Source of the DNA: Mesorhizobium sp. B2-7-2
GTDB taxonomy: Bacteria; Pseudomonadota; Alphaproteobacteria; Rhizobiales; Rhizobiaceae
DNA: 64,000 bases
Assembly (NCBI RefSeq): GCF_006440775.1
Contig: NZ_VFTZ01000007.1
Span: 1 to 64,000, forward strand
Direction of reading: 5' to 3'
Part shown: piece after piece, positions 61,345-64,000 of the stretch
Layout: each line of letters opens with the position of its first letter
Position numbering within the stretch: position 1 is the stretch's first letter
Notes under the pieces: model-generated
Database searches by the model: none
Seen by the model: the letters and a program-made list of their open reading frames with translations, nothing else
What the model was told of the DNA's origin: nothing
Program-made: the position numbers and the translations under genes

Positions 61345-62228
61345 GGCTTGCCGTCACCGGACGCGAAGGCCAGGTCGCCGCAAGCCTGGTCGAGGCGGCG
61401 CGGAACCGCGACGATGTCGAGGTCGTCGCCGTCGGCCGGCCGGTGCTCGACCTTGCGCGGCCCGACACGGTGTTCGCGGCCCTTGAAGCGGCAAGGCCCG
61501 ACCTCATCGTTTCCGCCGCCGCCTACACCGCCGTCGACCAGGCCGAGGACGACAAGGACCTGGCCTTCGCCGTGAACGCAACCGGCGCCGGCAAGGTGGC
61601 GCAAGCCGCGGCAAGGCTCGGCGTCCCCGTCATCCATCTGTCGACCGACTATGTCTTCGACGGCGCCAAGGACGGCGCCTATGTCGAGACCGACCCGACC
61701 GCGCCGCTCGGCATCTACGGCGCCTCCAAGCTCGCCGGCGAGGAGGCGGTCGCCGCGGCCAACCCGCGCCATCTCATCCTGCGCACGGCCTGGGTCTACA
61801 GCCCCTTCGGCAGGAATTTCGTCAAGACGATGCTGAGGCTGGCCGCCGACCGCGACGAGATATCGGTCGTCGCCGACCAATGGGGCAATCCGACCTCGGC
61901 GCTCGACATCGCCGACGCGATCCTGCATGCGGCGCCGAAGCTGGTCGACGACAGCAATTTCGCCGCCTTCGGCATCTATCACCTGGCGGGCGAGGGCGAC
62001 ACCAACTGGAGCGGCTTTGCCCGTCACATCCTCGACACAAGCCGGGCGTTTGGTGGCCCGCACGCGACGGTGCGTGATATCGCGACGGCGGACTATCCGA
62101 CCAAGGCCAGGCGCCCGCAAAATTCGCGGCTGTCGAGCGCGAAGTTTGAGGCTGCATTCGGGTGGCAGGCGCCGGGATGGCGGGAGTCGGCGGCGAAGGT
62201 GGTTCGCCGGCTGGGGAGCGGCGCATGA
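61341..62228 (+). CDS. rmlD: dTDP-4-dehydrorhamnose reductase
   Basis: A 295-residue SDR that makes dTDP-L-rhamnose. The N-terminal [49 protein letters not shown] and the YxxxK in [11 protein letters not shown] are intact. GTG 61341 overlaps the rmlB stop (GTGA). It ends the rml operon; the transporter genes follow 25 bases later. Confidence 0.95.
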   Translation: MRLAVTGREGQVAASLVEAARNRDDVEVVAVGRPVLDLARPDTVFAALEAARPDLIVSAAAYTAVDQAEDDKDLAFAVNATGAGKVAQAAARLGVPVIHLSTDYVFDGAKDGAYVETDPTAPLGIYGASKLAGEEAVAAANPRHLILRTAWVYSPFGRNFVKTMLRLAADRDEISVVADQWGNPTSALDIADAILHAAPKLVDDSNFAAFGIYHLAGEGDTNWSGFARHILDTSRAFGGPHATVRDIATADYPTKARRPQNSRLSSAKFEAAFGWQAPGWRESAAKVVRRLGSGA

Positions 62229-62253
62229 CCAGGCATGAGTACACCGGCGATCT

Positions 62254-63036
62254 ATGAGGGAGTTAGTCTTTCTGCTTATCGGGCGAGAAGTTGCAGGCCG
62301 CTATCGCGGCTCCGCGCTCGGGCTTCTTTGGTCATTGATCAACCCTCTATTCATGTTGGCCGTCTACACCTTCGTTTTCGGCGTGGTGATGAAATCGCGC
62401 TGGGCGGTTCCCGGTCACGAAAGCGCAACACATTCGACCGGTGAGTTCGCGATTATTCTGTTCTGCGGATTGATCGTTTTTCAGTTTTTCGCGGAAGTGG
62501 TTTCACAGGCGCCTGGGCTAATTGTAGCCAATGCCAACTACGTGAAGAAAATCGTATTCCCGATTCAAATCCTGCCAGTGGTTTCGGCGGGCGCTGCGCT
62601 GTTTCATGCCGTCGTCAGTTTGCTGGTGCTGCTCGTTTTCGCCTATGTGGTGTTCGGAGCCATTCCGCTTACTCTGGTTTTGGCCCCAGTGGTATTCGCG
62701 CCGCTGATTGTCATGGTGCTCGGCATCGCCTGGACGTTGGCATCGATCGGCGTCTACTTTCGCGATATGAACCAGATCGTGACACCGTTCGTCACCGCGA
62801 CCGTATTCCTCTCGCCGGTATTTTTCCAGAGAACGGCACTGCCGGACTGGCTACAGCCATGGCTTTCACTTAATCCCATCTCGGTTCCAGTCGAGAGTTT
62901 TCGCAGTGTTGTCATCTTCGGCGTACAGCCGGACTGGGTGGCGCTTGGCAACTACTCCCTGGTGGGGATCGTGATAGCGTTCCTCGGCTATCAGTTTTTT
63001 CAGAAAACTCGCAGGGGATTTGCTGATGTCCTCTAG
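62254..63036 (+). CDS. wzm: Polysaccharide ABC exporter permease (Wzm/RfbD type)
   Basis: A 260-residue ABC-2 permease with about six membrane helices, starting RELVFLLIGREVAGRYRGSALGLLWSLINP, a typical Wzm N-terminus, and with VSQAPGLIVANANYVKKIVFP. It exports undecaprenyl-linked O-polysaccharide with Wzt. Its base composition is clearly lower in GC than rmlB/rmlD upstream, suggesting separate acquisition. The stop overlaps the wzt start by 11 bases. Confidence 0.92.
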   Translation: MRELVFLLIGREVAGRYRGSALGLLWSLINPLFMLAVYTFVFGVVMKSRWAVPGHESATHSTGEFAIILFCGLIVFQFFAEVVSQAPGLIVANANYVKKIVFPIQILPVVSAGAALFHAVVSLLVLLVFAYVVFGAIPLTLVLAPVVFAPLIVMVLGIAWTLASIGVYFRDMNQIVTPFVTATVFLSPVFFQRTALPDWLQPWLSLNPISVPVESFRSVVIFGVQPDWVALGNYSLVGIVIAFLGYQFFQKTRRGFADVL

Positions 63037-64000
63037 CGGATACCAGGCCGGCGCCAGCGGCTCGGATGTTGCCATCCGAGTGCGTGACGTGTCGAAGCAT
63101 TACGTGATGTTCGAGCGACCCGAGGATCGCTTTAAGCAGATGGTGGTGCCACGGTTGGAGCGTCTGATCGGCCGTCCCCCGCGCCGCTATTTTCGCGATT
63201 TTGCCGCTCTGTCGGGCGTATCGTTTGAAATCGGGCGTGGCGAAACGATCGGCATCATCGGTCGTAATGGCTCGGGCAAGTCGACGCTGCTGCAGATCGT
63301 GTGTGGCACGCTGCAGCCCACCAGCGGTTCGGTCGAGGTCAACGGACGGATCGCCGCTCTGCTTGAACTCGGTGCTGGGTTCAATCCGGAATTCACCGGC
63401 CGCGAAAATGTTTTCCTCAATGCTTCGATCCTCGGCGTGCCTCGCAAGGAAATGGAATGGCGTTTCGATGACATTGCCCGTTTTGCTGATATCGGCCCTT
63501 TTCTCAATCAGCCAGTGAAGACCTATTCGTCGGGCATGTATGTGCGGCTGGCCTTCGCTACCGCCATCAATGTCGACCCTGATATTCTGGTGGTGGACGA
63601 GGCCCTTGCGGTGGGGGATGAAGCGTTCCAACGCAAATGTTTTGCTCGCATCGAAGACATCAAAGACAGAGGCGGCACTATTCTGTTCGTTAGTCATTCA
63701 GCTCAGACTATCGTGCAATTGTGCACTCGGGCCCTGTTGATCGATGGCGGCGAAAAGATACTCGAAGGGCAGCCGAAAGGTGTCGTAAGTCAATATCAGA
63801 GACTGATGAACCTCGCGGGGGACGAGGCTCTAACCATCCGAGAACAAATCAGGCAGACAGGTAGCCTGAGCCCTCAGCATCTCGATAGTCAGAGCAAAAA
63901 TACCACTCTTGATAATAAAGATCACGTTCTAGATTTCGATCAAAGAAATACGAGTAATTCCAGCGACGATAGCTGGTTTGACCCTTCGCTTGTCTCGCCA
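63026..64000 (+). CDS. wzt: Polysaccharide ABC exporter ATP-binding protein (Wzt type), cut by window end
   Basis: 325 codons are visible and open to the last base. The nucleotide-binding domain (about 15-260) has Walker A GRNGSGKS, signature YSSGMYVRLAFA, Walker B ILVVDEALAVGDEAF and FVSHSAQTI. After about 265 comes a polar Ser/Asn/Asp-rich stretch that would lead into a C-terminal glycan-binding domain like that of Wzt from E. coli O8/O9a; that domain lies outside the window. ATG 63026 overlaps wzm. Codon use is more AT-rich than in the rml genes, most strongly at the end. Confidence 0.92.
   Translation, partial: MSSSGYQAGASGSDVAIRVRDVSKHYVMFERPEDRFKQMVVPRLERLIGRPPRRYFRDFAALSGVSFEIGRGETIGIIGRNGSGKSTLLQIVCGTLQPTSGSVEVNGRIAALLELGAGFNPEFTGRENVFLNASILGVPRKEMEWRFDDIARFADIGPFLNQPVKTYSSGMYVRLAFATAINVDPDILVVDEALAVGDEAFQRKCFARIEDIKDRGGTILFVSHSAQTIVQLCTRALLIDGGEKILEGQPKGVVSQYQRLMNLAGDEALTIREQIRQTGSLSPQHLDSQSKNTTLDNKDHVLDFDQRNTSNSSDDSWFDPSLVSP

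Overview
The window looks like chromosomal DNA of an alphaproteobacterium of the order Hyphomicrobiales (Rhizobiales), most likely Mesorhizobium or a close relative. The basis is high GC, dense head-to-tail operons with ATGA/GTGA overlaps, the gene content (glgPBCA-pgm, the FrcBCA fructose transporter with a ROK regulator and FrcK, a fused CysN/CysC) and several short palindromic intergenic repeats of rhizobial style. The genus is inferred by recognition, not by a search.

Layout. 0-3 kb: a fused mannose-1-phosphate guanylyltransferase/AGE-family isomerase, a tRNA-Pro(CGG) and a small lipoprotein. 3.3-8.8 kb: an oligopeptide ABC transporter (binding protein, two permeases, one fused double ATPase). 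9-11.3 kb: a TadE/TadG-like pair. 11.3-24.6 kb: a seven-gene glycogen operon on the minus strand, in transcription order glgP-glgB-glgC-glgA-pgm-glgX-alpha-glucosidase. 24.7-30.5 kb: a fructose locus, frcBCA divergent from a ROK regulator, an RbsD/FucU mutarotase and a PfkB fructokinase, with a strong inverted-repeat operator between them. 30.8-35.6 kb: a sugar aminotransferase and a sulfate-activation cluster (cysD, cysNC, cysQ).

35.8-46.2 kb is a surface-polysaccharide region: an O-antigen ligase-like protein, an epimerase, a priming sugar transferase, a family 2 glycosyltransferase and a CapD/WbpM-like dehydratase. Next to the dehydratase gene lies a 3.8 kb cassette bounded by direct repeats made of the dehydratase gene's own 5' end. 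Its four coupled genes encode a sugar 3-aminotransferase, a GtrB-like polyprenyl-phosphate glycosyltransferase, a fused N-acetyltransferase/3,4-ketoisomerase and GtrA. I read it as an O-antigen modification module making a dTDP-3-acetamido-3,6-dideoxyhexose. Its precursor could come from rmlA-rmlB at 58.7-61.3 kb.

46.3-58.5 kb holds mostly housekeeping or less specialised genes: a VOC protein, pyruvate phosphate dikinase, two tandem family 9 glycosyltransferases, a polysaccharide deacetylase-like protein, a DUF427 protein, an acyl-CoA ligase, a DUF1499 protein, a metallo-beta-lactamase-fold hydrolase and BioY. 58.7-64 kb is rmlACBD followed by an ABC-2 exporter (wzm and a wzt cut by the window end), pointing to ABC-dependent export of a deoxyhexose-containing O-polysaccharide.

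The most noteworthy structures are the repeat-bounded cassette, a tandem array derived from the 3' end of glgC, a palindromic repeat whose arm supplies the glgX ribosome-binding site, the frc operator whose arms each contain an outward TTGACA, and a pentapeptide-repeat tail on RmlB.
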